This document shows positions 1 to 9,504 of a DNA stretch of 64,000 nucleotides, piece after piece; the stretch's first letter is position 1; every line of letters starts with the position of its first letter. The notes under the pieces were generated by a model that worked only from the letters and a program-made list of their open reading frames with translations, was not told where the DNA came from and ran no database searches. The position numbers were made by a program, and so were the translations under genes. This stretch comes from an uncultured Marinicella sp. (lineage in GTDB: Bacteria; Pseudomonadota; Gammaproteobacteria; Xanthomonadales; Marinicellaceae). The stretch spans positions 248,001-312,000 of the forward strand of contig CANNAM010000001.1 in assembly GCA_947502595.1 (NCBI GenBank), read 5' to 3'.

Positions 1-465
1 TGCTATTTGATTGATTGGCATTCGGGTTTGATGCAGCAACTGTTTGGCCATCAAACATTGTTGATACAAAGCGTAGGCCTTGGGGGCTGTACCTATGTAT
101 TTAACAAATAACTGACGCAGGTAACGGTCACTGACACCTAAGTACTCAGCAAATTCAGTTAAAGTTTGGTGGGTTAAGTCACCGGCATCAATACATTTTA
201 TGGCGCGGTTCAGTAGTGCTTGATTGCCGAGCCAAGCTGCTGATTGCGGTGCGCTGTCGGGTCGGCACCTTAAGCAAGGTCGAAAACCTGCTTGTGCGGC
301 CTGGTGTGCGGTTGGGTAGTATTCAACATTGCTTGCCTTGGGTGGTGTGGCTGGACAAATGCTCCGACAATATATGCCAGTGGTTTTAACTGCAGTAAAA
401 AAACTGCCGTCAAAACGGGCGTCTCTTGATAAACGGGCTTGGTGACAAATTTCTTGGCTCAGCAC
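1..465 (-). CDS. Ada-like N-terminal metal-binding domain plus AraC-type HTH (Ada/AlkA-type methylation-response protein), truncated by window start
   Basis: My reverse-strand translation from a GTG at 463-465: VLSQEICHQARLSRDARFDGSFFTAVKTTGIYCRSICPATPPKASNVEYYPTAHQAAQAGFRPCLRCRPD..., then an HTH-like segment (LTEFAEYLGVSDRYLRQLFVKYIG). The Cys pattern CRSIC...CLRC is typical of the Ada N-terminal domain. Not in the ORF track because it runs off the edge. Confidence 0.8.
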   Translation of the reverse strand, partial: MLSQEICHQARLSRDARFDGSFFTAVKTTGIYCRSICPATPPKASNVEYYPTAHQAAQAGFRPCLRCRPDSAPQSAAWLGNQALLNRAIKCIDAGDLTHQTLTEFAEYLGVSDRYLRQLFVKYIGTAPKAYALYQQCLMAKQLLHQTRMPINQIA

Positions 466-560
466 AGTATTTCAGCACAATTGAATCAGTCCATTGTAAA
501 TGATGATGTCTGTCAAACCAGCCATTTTCGGAACTGAATGTTAATGGGCCAGCAGAGCAT

Positions 561-1652
561 CTAGGGCAGCTCGAGTTCTATTTCATCAACATGGTTAAAT
601 AATTGCCACAAGTCACCTTCGATGCCTTTAAAAGTTTGTCTGAAGCGCTTGTTTTGGCGGTCTTCGTTGCTGACATTGCGAATCAGTATTTTTAGAATTT
701 GAGCAGGGAATTGTTGCTGTATTTGCGCATATATCTCAGGGTCATGCTCTCCGCTGTCACCAACCAAGATAAATTGTCTTGCTGGGTACCTTTGTAAAAT
801 CTGAATGATTTGTGGCGGTTTAGTTTGGGTACTTTCGACAAACAAATTAAACAATGTTCGGTCTTTAAAGCGGAACAATTTCATGGCGTAGTCTGCGGCA
901 GGAAAGCCAGTGCGTTCAATGAATTCATGCAATGCTGGGTACAGTTGCCAAGGGCTGGAAGTAACAAAATGTAAGCCACCATTGTCAGGCAGCCACTGTT
1001 GGTACTTCTCAGCAATGCCAGGTACAACTGTGAAATCTTTGTAAAATGTACTTTCCAACAGAAGTTTGCGGTTGTTAACCTGTGAAATTTTGATGGTGTC
1101 GTCGATGTCACTGATGATGGAAAGTCCTTCGGGCTGCAATAAATTAACCTTGCCGCTGAACACCCGTGAATCATTATTGGGCAACACGGCTTGGTAGTGT
1201 AATTGCTTGGTTGGCCCCATGGCCCGTTTGATGATTTCAGCATCGACCTTTAGTGTGTCAGAGAAGTGGCCATTGGGTTGTGACTTGGTTATCGTGTAAC
1301 TGCGTTCAGCAAAGCGAATAACTATCGACCGGTTTCTTTTGTTGTCTGCCAGCAACAGGTTAATACGTTGGTCAAACTTATCCTGCGTTGAAGGCTGGGT
1401 GCTGAGCCCATACAAAACATGCATGCTTTTGGCAATCATTTCCTTTCTGACCACCGAGATAGCTGGTTCAAATACCCAGCCATGTATGGGGATGTGCCAT
1501 TGCTTGGTGTGCGGGTCAAACCAGGCGCTGGTGTCAAAAAACACCAAGTTTTGGTCCTGCTTCAATTGACTGGCAGTGGTTGGTCGATTTGCAGCTGAGC
1601 AATCAGAATAGGCCATCAATAACAAGATTGTTACCAGTAATATTTGTTTCAT
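561..1652 (-). CDS. App1-family (DUF2183) phosphatase domain protein, secreted
   Basis: ORF 561..1691. Met14 (MKQILLVTILLLMAYSDCSA) begins a signal peptide. HAD-like SDIDDTIK motif and VTSSPWQLYPAL, as in the App1 phosphatidate phosphatase catalytic domain. Confidence 0.75.
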   Translation of the reverse strand: MKQILLVTILLLMAYSDCSAANRPTTASQLKQDQNLVFFDTSAWFDPHTKQWHIPIHGWVFEPAISVVRKEMIAKSMHVLYGLSTQPSTQDKFDQRINLLLADNKRNRSIVIRFAERSYTITKSQPNGHFSDTLKVDAEIIKRAMGPTKQLHYQAVLPNNDSRVFSGKVNLLQPEGLSIISDIDDTIKISQVNNRKLLLESTFYKDFTVVPGIAEKYQQWLPDNGGLHFVTSSPWQLYPALHEFIERTGFPAADYAMKLFRFKDRTLFNLFVESTQTKPPQIIQILQRYPARQFILVGDSGEHDPEIYAQIQQQFPAQILKILIRNVSNEDRQNKRFRQTFKGIEGDLWQLFNHVDEIELELP

Positions 1653-1792
1653 GTGGTCGCTTGAAGTGTTTTTTTTAACAGGGGATAGCATACCTGATAA
1701 AACAGTATTATGGCGAACCAGTATCGTCCATTTGGCCTATTCAAACAATTTTGTTGACTGAGGTATAATCTCACCGCTTATTTTTTTTAACT

Positions 1793-4700
1793 ATGGTAAC
1801 TAACGAGATTCTTATGACGCGTAAACTGGCATTTTTTGTTTTGATATTAACACTCAGCGTGGCTGCTGCTGCCAAACCTGGGTACTTCAGGTCACCAGCA
1901 TTACATGATAATACCTTGGTTTTTACTGCAGAAGGGGACCTGTGGCTGGCAGATATACAGACTGGACAAACGCAACGTTTAACCACCCACCCCGCTGAGG
2001 AAAAAGCAGCTGCCATCTCACCAGATGGCCAATGGATCGCTTTCAGTGCCAATTATGAGGGTGCAACAGAAGTGTATATAATTTCCCGCTCTGGTGGTGT
2101 AGCAAAACGATTGAGCTATGAGCATGCTGTTGCAATGGTACAAGGTTGGACTACTGCTGGTGATGTCCTTTACAGCAGCAATAACAGTTTATCCACACCG
2201 GGAGGTTGGGGTTTGGTGAGCGTCAACTCCAAGACCTTAATCACGCAGCAATTGCCTTTAGCTGATGCCATCCAAGGAGTGGTTGATGAGCAAGGCGAAT
2301 ATGTATACTTTGTTAGGTTTGGCTTACAAGTATCAACTGATAACGTCAAAATGTACCGCGGTGGAGCGCAAGGAAAATTATGGCGTTACCGTTTGGGTGC
2401 TGCACAAGAGGCCACTCAATTGGCAGTGAATCATGTCGGTTCTATCCGCCAACCCATGGTTGTTGGTGATCAGGTGTATTTTATCAGCGATGCCAGTGGC
2501 ACAGATAACATTTGGTCAATACCTGTCGATGCAACAAACAGCGATGTTGCAGCGCAACAAATCACTGCATTTACCGACTGGGAAGTCCGCACGGCTCAAG
2601 TGGCTGCGCAATCTATTGCCCCACAAATTGTTTTCCAACAAGGACCAGACATCAAGCTGCTGAACTTGCAAGACCATTCTGTTAATAGCATACAGTTAGA
2701 TTTGGTTTCAGATTTTCCGCATTTGCGTGAACACTGGGAGTCACAGCCACTGCAATATTTAACCAGTGCTCAGTTAGCACCTAACTCCAATCAAGTGGTG
2801 CTTACTGCTCGAGGTCGAGTTGCCATAGCTGGCATGCAACAGTCAAGATTGACTGAAGTCAATACTGGGTCAGCTTCGCGAACCCGTCGAGCCATTCTTA
2901 GCCATGATGGTCAATGGGTTTATGCCATCAATGACGGCAGTGGTGAACATGAAATATGGCGATTTGCTGCCGATGGTTCGGCTCAGGCCAAACAATTGAC
3001 AGCCGATGGCACTGTGTTCAGGTGGGGATTGAGTTTGTCCCCAGATGGTCAGTGGTTGGCCCATGATGACAAAGCGGGGCGTTTGTTCTTGTTGAACCTA
3101 ACCACTGGAAAAAACCGTCAGATCTTGGCAGATAACCAGGGATTGGACTCCTATCGAGATGTGGTTTGGTCAGCAGACAGTCAATACTTGGCCATCACTC
3201 GCAATCACGTTGATGATTTGCGCAGCCGCATTCAATTGTATGCAGTCAAAAGTGGTAAAACCGCAGTCTTAACTTCAGACAAGTACGACTCTTATTCACC
3301 GGCCTTCAGTGTTGATGGCCAATGGTTGTATTTCCTGTCAGACCGGAATTTCAAAGCCACCCCGGGGCACCCTTGGGGCGACCGCAACACAGGCAGTCAA
3401 TTTGATCGCAGAACCGAAGTTTATGCTTATGCATTGCAAGAAAAGGCAGCGTTTCCTTTTCAAGCAGCCAATGAGTTGATGGATTCTAGTCCAGTTGATG
3501 GTGCGGCCAGCAAAGCGCAGAAAAACAAGACTGCTGAAAAAGCCAATATTCAATGGCAAGGTTTACCAACGCGTTTATGGCATGTGCCGGTGGCTGCTGG
3601 TAATTATGCAAAACTGTTGTTGAATGACCAATTTATCTACCTCAAATCCAGCTCCAATGAACCTGGTAGTCAAGCAGAACTTTTATCTCTGAAAATGTCG
3701 TTTGATGCCAAACCAAAAACGTTCTCTGCTGCTGTGGAAGACTTTCAGCTCAGTCAAGACGGTAAACAAATGTTGTTACGTAAAGTGGCTGAGGACAATG
3801 CCAGTATTTTTATTGTGCCGGCGGTTGAGGAGTTCCCTAAAGATGCCGCAGTAGCAGCAGCAGCGCAAGTGGTTACTAAGGACTGGCAATTGTTGATTGA
3901 GCCCAAACTGGAGTGGCAACAGGTATTTTATGACACATGGCTGATGCACCGTGATTCACTGTTTGATACGGGTATGCGCGGTTTAGATTGGGCTGCGGTA
4001 AAACAGATGTACCAGCCGTTATTGGCGAGAGTCACTGACCGTTATGAGTTGAATGATGTGTTGGGTCAAATGACTGGCGAGCTCAATGCTTTACACTCGC
4101 AAGTCCGTGGTGGTGATGTGCCTGAGGACAGTGACAGTCCACAAGCTGCTAATTTAGGTGCGCATTTGGTGCAAACCAATGAGGGGGTAATGGTTCAGCA
4201 AATTTACCATCATGATCCAGAGCTGCCCACCTCAGGTTCGCCATTGGCCTTGGCTGGTGTCGATGTACTTGAAGGTGATGTCATTGTCAAAATCAATGGA
4301 ACGGCCACTCCAACATTGGCTGTTATAGGCCGACAATTGCGTAATCAAGTGGGTAAACAGGTGTTGCTGGAGTTACAGCGAGGCAAACAAACCCACCAAA
4401 CTATAGTCAAACCAGTGAGCACGCAGGATAACAATCGCTTGCGCTATCAACATTGGGTGGCTGCTAAAAAATCAGCGGTGGAACAACACCATAAGGACAT
4501 CGGTTATTTACATTTATACGCCATGGGGTCCAATGATTTTGCCAACTTTACCCGTGAATTTTATGCTCTTTATAACAAGCCGGGTTTAATCATTGATGTG
4601 CGCCGTAATCGCGGCGGTAATGTAGACAGTTTGATGCTGGAAAAATTATTGCGTCGTAATTGGATGTATTGGCAGGGGACGCGAGGTGAAGCTTATGGCA

Positions 4701-5128
4701 ACATGCAACAATCTTTTGGTGGTCACTTGGTGGTGTTGGCAGATCAATTCACTTATTCAGATGGAGAAACCTTTACAGCAGGTGTCAAAGCCATGGGTTT
4801 AGGTACTGTGATAGGTAAACAGACTGCTGGCGCAGGGGTGTGGCTCAGTGGTCGCAATCGGGTCTCAGATAATGGCATCGCTAGGGTGGCTGAATACCCG
4901 GTGTTTGATGTTGCAGGTAACTGGGTGGTTGAAGGCCATGGTGTAACGCCTGATATTGAAGTCAATAATTTACCTTATGCCACTTTCAACGGCGGGGATG
5001 CTCAACTACAAGCTGCTTTGCAGTACTTACAACAAAAATTAAAAGCTGAGCCTGTTGAGCCGTTTAAAGCCAAAGGTTTTCCAGCAGTCGACCAGCCAGC
5101 CATGGATGTGAAAAAAATAAAGCCATAA
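1793..5128 (+). CDS. Tricorn protease-like S41 family peptidase (WD40-like propeller repeats + PDZ + S41)
   Basis: 1111 aa ORF with N-terminal signal, PD40-like repeats (SPDGQWIAF, SPDGQWLA, SVDGQWLYFLSD), PDZ-like segment, and C-terminal IIDVRRNRGGNVDS...DQFTYSDGETF typical of S41/tricorn. Confidence 0.85.
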   Translation: MVTNEILMTRKLAFFVLILTLSVAAAAKPGYFRSPALHDNTLVFTAEGDLWLADIQTGQTQRLTTHPAEEKAAAISPDGQWIAFSANYEGATEVYIISRSGGVAKRLSYEHAVAMVQGWTTAGDVLYSSNNSLSTPGGWGLVSVNSKTLITQQLPLADAIQGVVDEQGEYVYFVRFGLQVSTDNVKMYRGGAQGKLWRYRLGAAQEATQLAVNHVGSIRQPMVVGDQVYFISDASGTDNIWSIPVDATNSDVAAQQITAFTDWEVRTAQVAAQSIAPQIVFQQGPDIKLLNLQDHSVNSIQLDLVSDFPHLREHWESQPLQYLTSAQLAPNSNQVVLTARGRVAIAGMQQSRLTEVNTGSASRTRRAILSHDGQWVYAINDGSGEHEIWRFAADGSAQAKQLTADGTVFRWGLSLSPDGQWLAHDDKAGRLFLLNLTTGKNRQILADNQGLDSYRDVVWSADSQYLAITRNHVDDLRSRIQLYAVKSGKTAVLTSDKYDSYSPAFSVDGQWLYFLSDRNFKATPGHPWGDRNTGSQFDRRTEVYAYALQEKAAFPFQAANELMDSSPVDGAASKAQKNKTAEKANIQWQGLPTRLWHVPVAAGNYAKLLLNDQFIYLKSSSNEPGSQAELLSLKMSFDAKPKTFSAAVEDFQLSQDGKQMLLRKVAEDNASIFIVPAVEEFPKDAAVAAAAQVVTKDWQLLIEPKLEWQQVFYDTWLMHRDSLFDTGMRGLDWAAVKQMYQPLLARVTDRYELNDVLGQMTGELNALHSQVRGGDVPEDSDSPQAANLGAHLVQTNEGVMVQQIYHHDPELPTSGSPLALAGVDVLEGDVIVKINGTATPTLAVIGRQLRNQVGKQVLLELQRGKQTHQTIVKPVSTQDNNRLRYQHWVAAKKSAVEQHHKDIGYLHLYAMGSNDFANFTREFYALYNKPGLIIDVRRNRGGNVDSLMLEKLLRRNWMYWQGTRGEAYGNMQQSFGGHLVVLADQFTYSDGETFTAGVKAMGLGTVIGKQTAGAGVWLSGRNRVSDNGIARVAEYPVFDVAGNWVVEGHGVTPDIEVNNLPYATFNGGDAQLQAALQYLQQKLKAEPVEPFKAKGFPAVDQPAMDVKKIKP

Positions 5129-5131
5129 AAA

Positions 5132-5155
5132 AAGGCCGTCTCGGTGGACGGCCTT
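5132..5155. terminator. Intrinsic terminator hairpin after the tricorn-like gene (possibly bidirectional)
   Basis: AAGGCCGTC-tcggtg-GACGGCCTT, flanked by an A-run upstream and TTTTT a few bases downstream. Confidence 0.7.
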
Positions 5156-5161
5156 GAATTT

Positions 5162-5308
5162 TTAATGCTTGTTGTGGAGGTACTTTGTAATACACCTCAA
5201 CCAAGACTTTGGTTTTTCTGGTTTTAAACCGTGATAAGCAGGGTAGGGGCTAAAAACCTCTAAACTCTCATCAATACTTGTGTTTGTATTTTTGTTTTCA
5301 GCAATCAT
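5162..5308 (-). CDS. Putative 48-aa small protein, unknown function
   Basis: Not in the ORF track. Reverse-strand ATG (5306-5308) preceded by AGGTGATTT. Translation MIAENKNTNTSIDESLEVFSPYPAYHGLKPEKPKSWLRCITKYLHNKH*; the stop lies just before the 5132-5155 hairpin. Confidence 0.45.
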   Translation of the reverse strand: MIAENKNTNTSIDESLEVFSPYPAYHGLKPEKPKSWLRCITKYLHNKH

Positions 5309-5454
5309 AAATCACCTATAGGTTATTGTGCTGAGTTTAATTTTAGCCAGAAAAATAGAGTAAACCACCCAAAATAAGGCGTTCTGACATATATTTTATG
5401 GTAATTAAGGAAATCAGCTTAATTGACAGCTGCTTAGTTGGTGTTGTCAGTGCA

Positions 5455-5484
5455 ACCACTCAAACTGCTGAAGTTTGAGTGGTT
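5455..5484. repeat. Perfect 12-bp inverted repeat (hairpin), possible 3' end structure of the 5503-6045 gene
   Basis: AACCACTCAAAC-tgctga-GTTTGAGTGGTT; little or no T-tract. Confidence 0.5.
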
Positions 5485-5502
5485 GAATGGGGTTTTACAA
5501 GC

Positions 5503-6045
5503 TTAACGCTCTGCCCTTTCCCAGTAAGCGCGCATTTCTTCAATCCGTTCTAAAGGTTCAAAAACTACTGGGCCACCTGGTTCGCCTGGTAACACAGGGC
5601 CGACAAATTTTTCTAGCTCAAAGACTTCTACCAGTGGTGGAATGGTATAACATTTTTTCAATTTGAACTTAACCCCTTCAGATGTACTGTATAGGCTGGG
5701 CGCATTGGTGTAATTATGGGGTGCGTAGGGATGTACCAGCACTTGTCCTGATCCTGGTACACTGTAACCACCAAAGCTTCCACCACCACCTGCAAAGCTA
5801 TTGGCGTATTGATTGGTCGAAGTGAAGGTAATGTGTGTATCGACGTTACCATAGATGACTGGTGGGAGACCGCCTGGCACACCACCAGGGTAATTGGCGA
5901 GGATGCTTGACTCACCCCAATGTACATCAGCAATTTGTACTATGGTGCCTTTATGACACCATGGCACTGCTTGTGCGATGGTGGTGGCCATGCCAGCGGC
6001 AACGATCAGTAAGCCTATGGATTTTTTATATTTAATCTTTTTCAT
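5503..6045 (-). CDS. Hypothetical secreted Gly/Pro-rich protein
   Basis: ORF 5503..6270. Preferred start Met76 (6045) with upstream CAGAGGAAAACTA, giving signal peptide MKKIKYKKSIGLLIVAAGMATTIAQA. Confidence 0.65.
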   Translation of the reverse strand: MKKIKYKKSIGLLIVAAGMATTIAQAVPWCHKGTIVQIADVHWGESSILANYPGGVPGGLPPVIYGNVDTHITFTSTNQYANSFAGGGGSFGGYSVPGSGQVLVHPYAPHNYTNAPSLYSTSEGVKFKLKKCYTIPPLVEVFELEKFVGPVLPGEPGGPVVFEPLERIEEMRAYWERAER

Positions 6046-6497
6046 TAGTTTTCCTCTGTTTAAAATAAATTTTAAGTTAATTTTGTTATGGCATAAAACA
6101 CTGGGATAAAAATGACCCTGTGCTTGAACGCTACATGCATAACATGCTACTAAATCCTCAGCGCGAATGGCTGTCAATCGGACTGAGAAGTGGCCTTTAT
6201 TGTGGAAGATTTTTACAGTCATCGACAGCGAAACAGCAGACCAAAATGGCAAAAATTTTGTTTGTACCAAATTTTTCCAGTAAGCAGCGCTGTGTGGAGC
6301 TGACGGGGCTGAAGAAGGGTGTTAATATGATGTTAATATTGTCTAATTATTTCAGTTGTAAAATTTTTTAATTGTTATATATATCAATAACTTGGTGATT
6401 AATTTACCAGTTTTTTCCAGTAAATATGACGCGGTTCAATGCATTTGAAATAAAAATTAACTACAATCTTTATCATCACAATTATAGGTAGAAAATA

Positions 6498-7031
6498 ATG
6501 ATTAAAAAAATAACTTTATTGGTGGTTTTAGGCAGTCAGTTCAGTGCAGTGCAGGCGCATGATTTTACAGCGCCTTCTGGTGACATTGTAGTGGCCAGTT
6601 ATGATGTTTCAGGCAGTGAGATTTGGAATGGTTATTTTGCATCACCATTGCGTTTATTGGCTCAACCTGTGACCCGTATACAACAAGACATTGAACAAGA
6701 GTTTGTGTTTATTAATCGACCACGGTATATAAAAACCCAGATGCCTGAGCACCGCATGGTGTGTCAACTTAAAGAAGCAGGGGGGCAAGGTGGAAACCCT
6801 GACAGCAGATGTCGTGATGAATTTCCGCATGTGCATGTTGATGATTTTAAAATGGCTTTAGATTTTGGTAATTCCAAGTGTCAGTCGCATGGCTCAGGTG
6901 TTGTTGCTGAGTTTGTCGGGCCCAATACTTTTGTAGGCTGGGATAAACAGCCAGCTGACTCGCATCATTATCACTATAAATTAATCCAAGGTTTATCATT
7001 TGATTGTGTGGCTGCATTGCCGAGTTATTGA
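6498..7031 (+). CDS. Hypothetical secreted protein
   Basis: 177 aa, signal peptide MIKKITLLVVLGSQFSAVQA; several Cys residues; no recognised family. Confidence 0.65.
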   Translation: MIKKITLLVVLGSQFSAVQAHDFTAPSGDIVVASYDVSGSEIWNGYFASPLRLLAQPVTRIQQDIEQEFVFINRPRYIKTQMPEHRMVCQLKEAGGQGGNPDSRCRDEFPHVHVDDFKMALDFGNSKCQSHGSGVVAEFVGPNTFVGWDKQPADSHHYHYKLIQGLSFDCVAALPSY

Positions 7032-7050
7032 TTTCGCTTAGATGCTGTAT

Positions 7051-7079
7051 CAACCCAGCGGTATCAACATGCTGGGTTG
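7051..7079. terminator. Inverted repeat between convergent genes; possible terminator
   Basis: CAACCCAGC-ggtatcaacat-GCTGGGTTG between the stops of 6498-7031(+) and 7108-8991(-). Confidence 0.4.
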
Positions 7080-7107
7080 GTTGGACCGTTACAACCTTTT
7101 CTGCTAC

Positions 7108-8991
7108 TTACTTACCTGTACCATAAAACTCTTTGATCACTTGAATCACTGACTCAAGCCGGGCATTCAATTGGTTGCGATGCTTGGGGTTTAGAGTAGG
7201 TTCTGCCAATACAAAATGGCAGGTACGAACCACATTACGCCACCGAGGATTTTTAGGTATTTTTTGAATGTCTAAATACTTTTCTAAAGACCTGGCCCTG
7301 AGTGTGCCGTTATCATTGGTGATGGTCCAAATTTTACTGCGATCAGCCAATTCAATTAAATTCTCACCAGTTATCTCAACCCATAGGTTGGTGGCATCAT
7401 GCATGATTTGCACCAGCATTTCATTGACAGATGCTTGGTTGACCTTTTGTGGGCTGTTGTCATCAGCTTGTAGTTCCTTAGGTGAAGTTGATAGCGACAA
7501 CACCGCCAACTGATTCTTGTGGTAATTTATCGAGGCCAATAAATCAGTTTGTTGGCGCTTTTTCTTCACATACAAATAGATGATCAACGCCGTCAGTACC
7601 ACCAATAGCAACAGTGCCCTTAAATATTTGTTATTCAGCGTCTGAATTTTTACTTTTTGTTTGATGTTTTCTAATTGACTGGTGACTAATTTGTTTTGAT
7701 TTTTTTCCAACTCTATTTGGTGTTGTATGGTTTTCAGGTCGGTGTTGTATTTTGTGTTCAAGAACACTTCACGTGATTGGTTATATGCATTGGCATATCG
7801 CAAAGCCTTTGCAGGGTTAGATTGGGCGTATAGTTGGCTTAACAGCAGATAGCTTTGTCCTGTAATTGGGCTGTTTGTTTGTTTATCGGAAGTGGACTGT
7901 ATGGCCTGAAGCGCAAAATTAACCGCCAAATCAAGTTGTTCAGTTTGTTGGTAGACTTTGGCCAACAGGTAATTAACTTCCGCCGGATTTTTGATGCCCT
8001 CTGCTTGAAACAGGTTCAGCGCGCTGATTAATTTTTTAATGGCTGCTGCATAATCTTCCAGTTCTATCAGTTGTTTGGCTTGTTGGACCATGCCACTGGC
8101 GCGGTCATGATCATTGGATAAGCTGGCTTGTGATTGTTCGAATAACTCGACATAATGTTTGGCCTCAACAGTTTGGCCTGAGGTTTGGTGTGCTTCCATT
8201 AAACCTTCATATACCGACGCCATGCGGTTGTGCACCCGGTGGTCATAAAATGGCTCTTCGGTGTATTTTTCATAATGACTTAGGGCAGAATCAAAATATT
8301 TGATGGCTGCGCTGTATTCTTCTAATCGCATATAAGCATCAGCAACACTTTTTAGTGACAGACCGGTGGCATAAGGGTCATTCATTTGTCGGGTTAATTC
8401 TAGGCTGGTGCGGTAATGATTCAGTGCTGTTTTAAAGTCTCCCATAGCAACAGCAGATATACCCAGATCAATGTTACTGTCTGAAATCTTTTTCTCGTCA
8501 TTGATGTCGATGGCCAGCTGCAAAGCCGCAGAAAATAATTCGTTTGAAGCCGCTAAGTTTTTGGTGTGATGTAATCTGATGGCTTTTAATCTCAGCCACT
8601 GGTATTTTGATTCACTTGCTGTTTCAAACAACGGGTGTTGTTGCGCCTGAGTTAAATAATCTGAAAACAGTTCATCATTGCCTAAGTGTCTGTGGGTATT
8701 GGCCAATGCTATATATAATGCCAGTACACTGGATAGGTTGTTTTGCTGTTCGGCTTGTTGTAATTGTTTTTCACAAACTTGTTGAGCCAGTGCAAAATTT
8801 TCAGTTCTGATGGCATTGATACAAATGGATTCAAATTTAGACTGATTGCTGTTATCAGCACTTGTTGAAAACCCCATGCCCAGTAAAAACAGCAGGGTGA
8901 GAAAATGAGTGGTGTTAAATTTGCAGCAGCGGTAATCTGTGCGTATTTGGACTGGCAAATTTACTGCGTAAAAAATCATTACAATACCCAT
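7108..8991 (-). CDS. TPR-repeat membrane protein with conserved-looking C-terminal cytoplasmic domain
   Basis: 627 aa: N-terminal hydrophobic segment, many TPR-like helices (ALNHYRTSLELTRQMNDPYATGLSLKSVADAYMRLEEYSAAIKYFDSAL), late TM helix (YLRALLLLVVLTALIIYLYVKKK), C-terminal WTITNDNGTLRARSLEKYLDIQKIPKNPRWRNVVRT. Confidence 0.75.
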   Translation of the reverse strand: MGIVMIFYAVNLPVQIRTDYRCCKFNTTHFLTLLFLLGMGFSTSADNSNQSKFESICINAIRTENFALAQQVCEKQLQQAEQQNNLSSVLALYIALANTHRHLGNDELFSDYLTQAQQHPLFETASESKYQWLRLKAIRLHHTKNLAASNELFSAALQLAIDINDEKKISDSNIDLGISAVAMGDFKTALNHYRTSLELTRQMNDPYATGLSLKSVADAYMRLEEYSAAIKYFDSALSHYEKYTEEPFYDHRVHNRMASVYEGLMEAHQTSGQTVEAKHYVELFEQSQASLSNDHDRASGMVQQAKQLIELEDYAAAIKKLISALNLFQAEGIKNPAEVNYLLAKVYQQTEQLDLAVNFALQAIQSTSDKQTNSPITGQSYLLLSQLYAQSNPAKALRYANAYNQSREVFLNTKYNTDLKTIQHQIELEKNQNKLVTSQLENIKQKVKIQTLNNKYLRALLLLVVLTALIIYLYVKKKRQQTDLLASINYHKNQLAVLSLSTSPKELQADDNSPQKVNQASVNEMLVQIMHDATNLWVEITGENLIELADRSKIWTITNDNGTLRARSLEKYLDIQKIPKNPRWRNVVRTCHFVLAEPTLNPKHRNQLNARLESVIQVIKEFYGTGK

Positions 8992-9435
8992 TTAAAATTA
9001 TTTTGACAGTTCATTGGTATTTGGCTTTGTCTGCAATACAAATAAGCTGCTTCGGTTTAAAAAAATCATTGTTACAGACGCAGTACAACAAACAGTTTTC
9101 GTCTTGTAGCTTGTAGGTCAAACAGCCACAGTCAACCACAACCCTTTATGTAACTGTTGATAATTACAGTTTTAGCAGCAAATTGTTGGGGTTGGTTATT
9201 GCGCCGAATTAAAAATTACGACCTTTTATTATATAAGTTAATACTTAATAAGTCTGATGAACAGTTCCCATTTTGAGGTGTTGGGTGTATTGAATGGGTT
9301 AAATGTGTGGAGTTTTGCTTGACCTATTGATTTTGCAGTTTGGCAGGGTGTCAGTCTTATATGGGGTAAAAAAGTCAGTTACAACAACCACATAAAAAAT
9401 GTATCGATATGCTAAAATCAAAACTTTACCCACAG

Positions 9436-9466
9436 CCGATCTTTGTCCTGGGGACATGCAAGACCG
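9436..9466 (+). promoter_or_regulatory. Imperfect hairpin in the region upstream of rnk (possible 5'UTR structure or operator)
   Basis: ccgaTCTTtgTCCtggGGAcatgcAAGAccgg: TGTCC/GGACA core with flanking TCTT/AAGA and CCG/CGG complementarity. Confidence 0.35.
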
Positions 9467-9504
9467 GTGTCATATTTTACAGGTATTTTTATTGAGGTTA
9501 TGTG

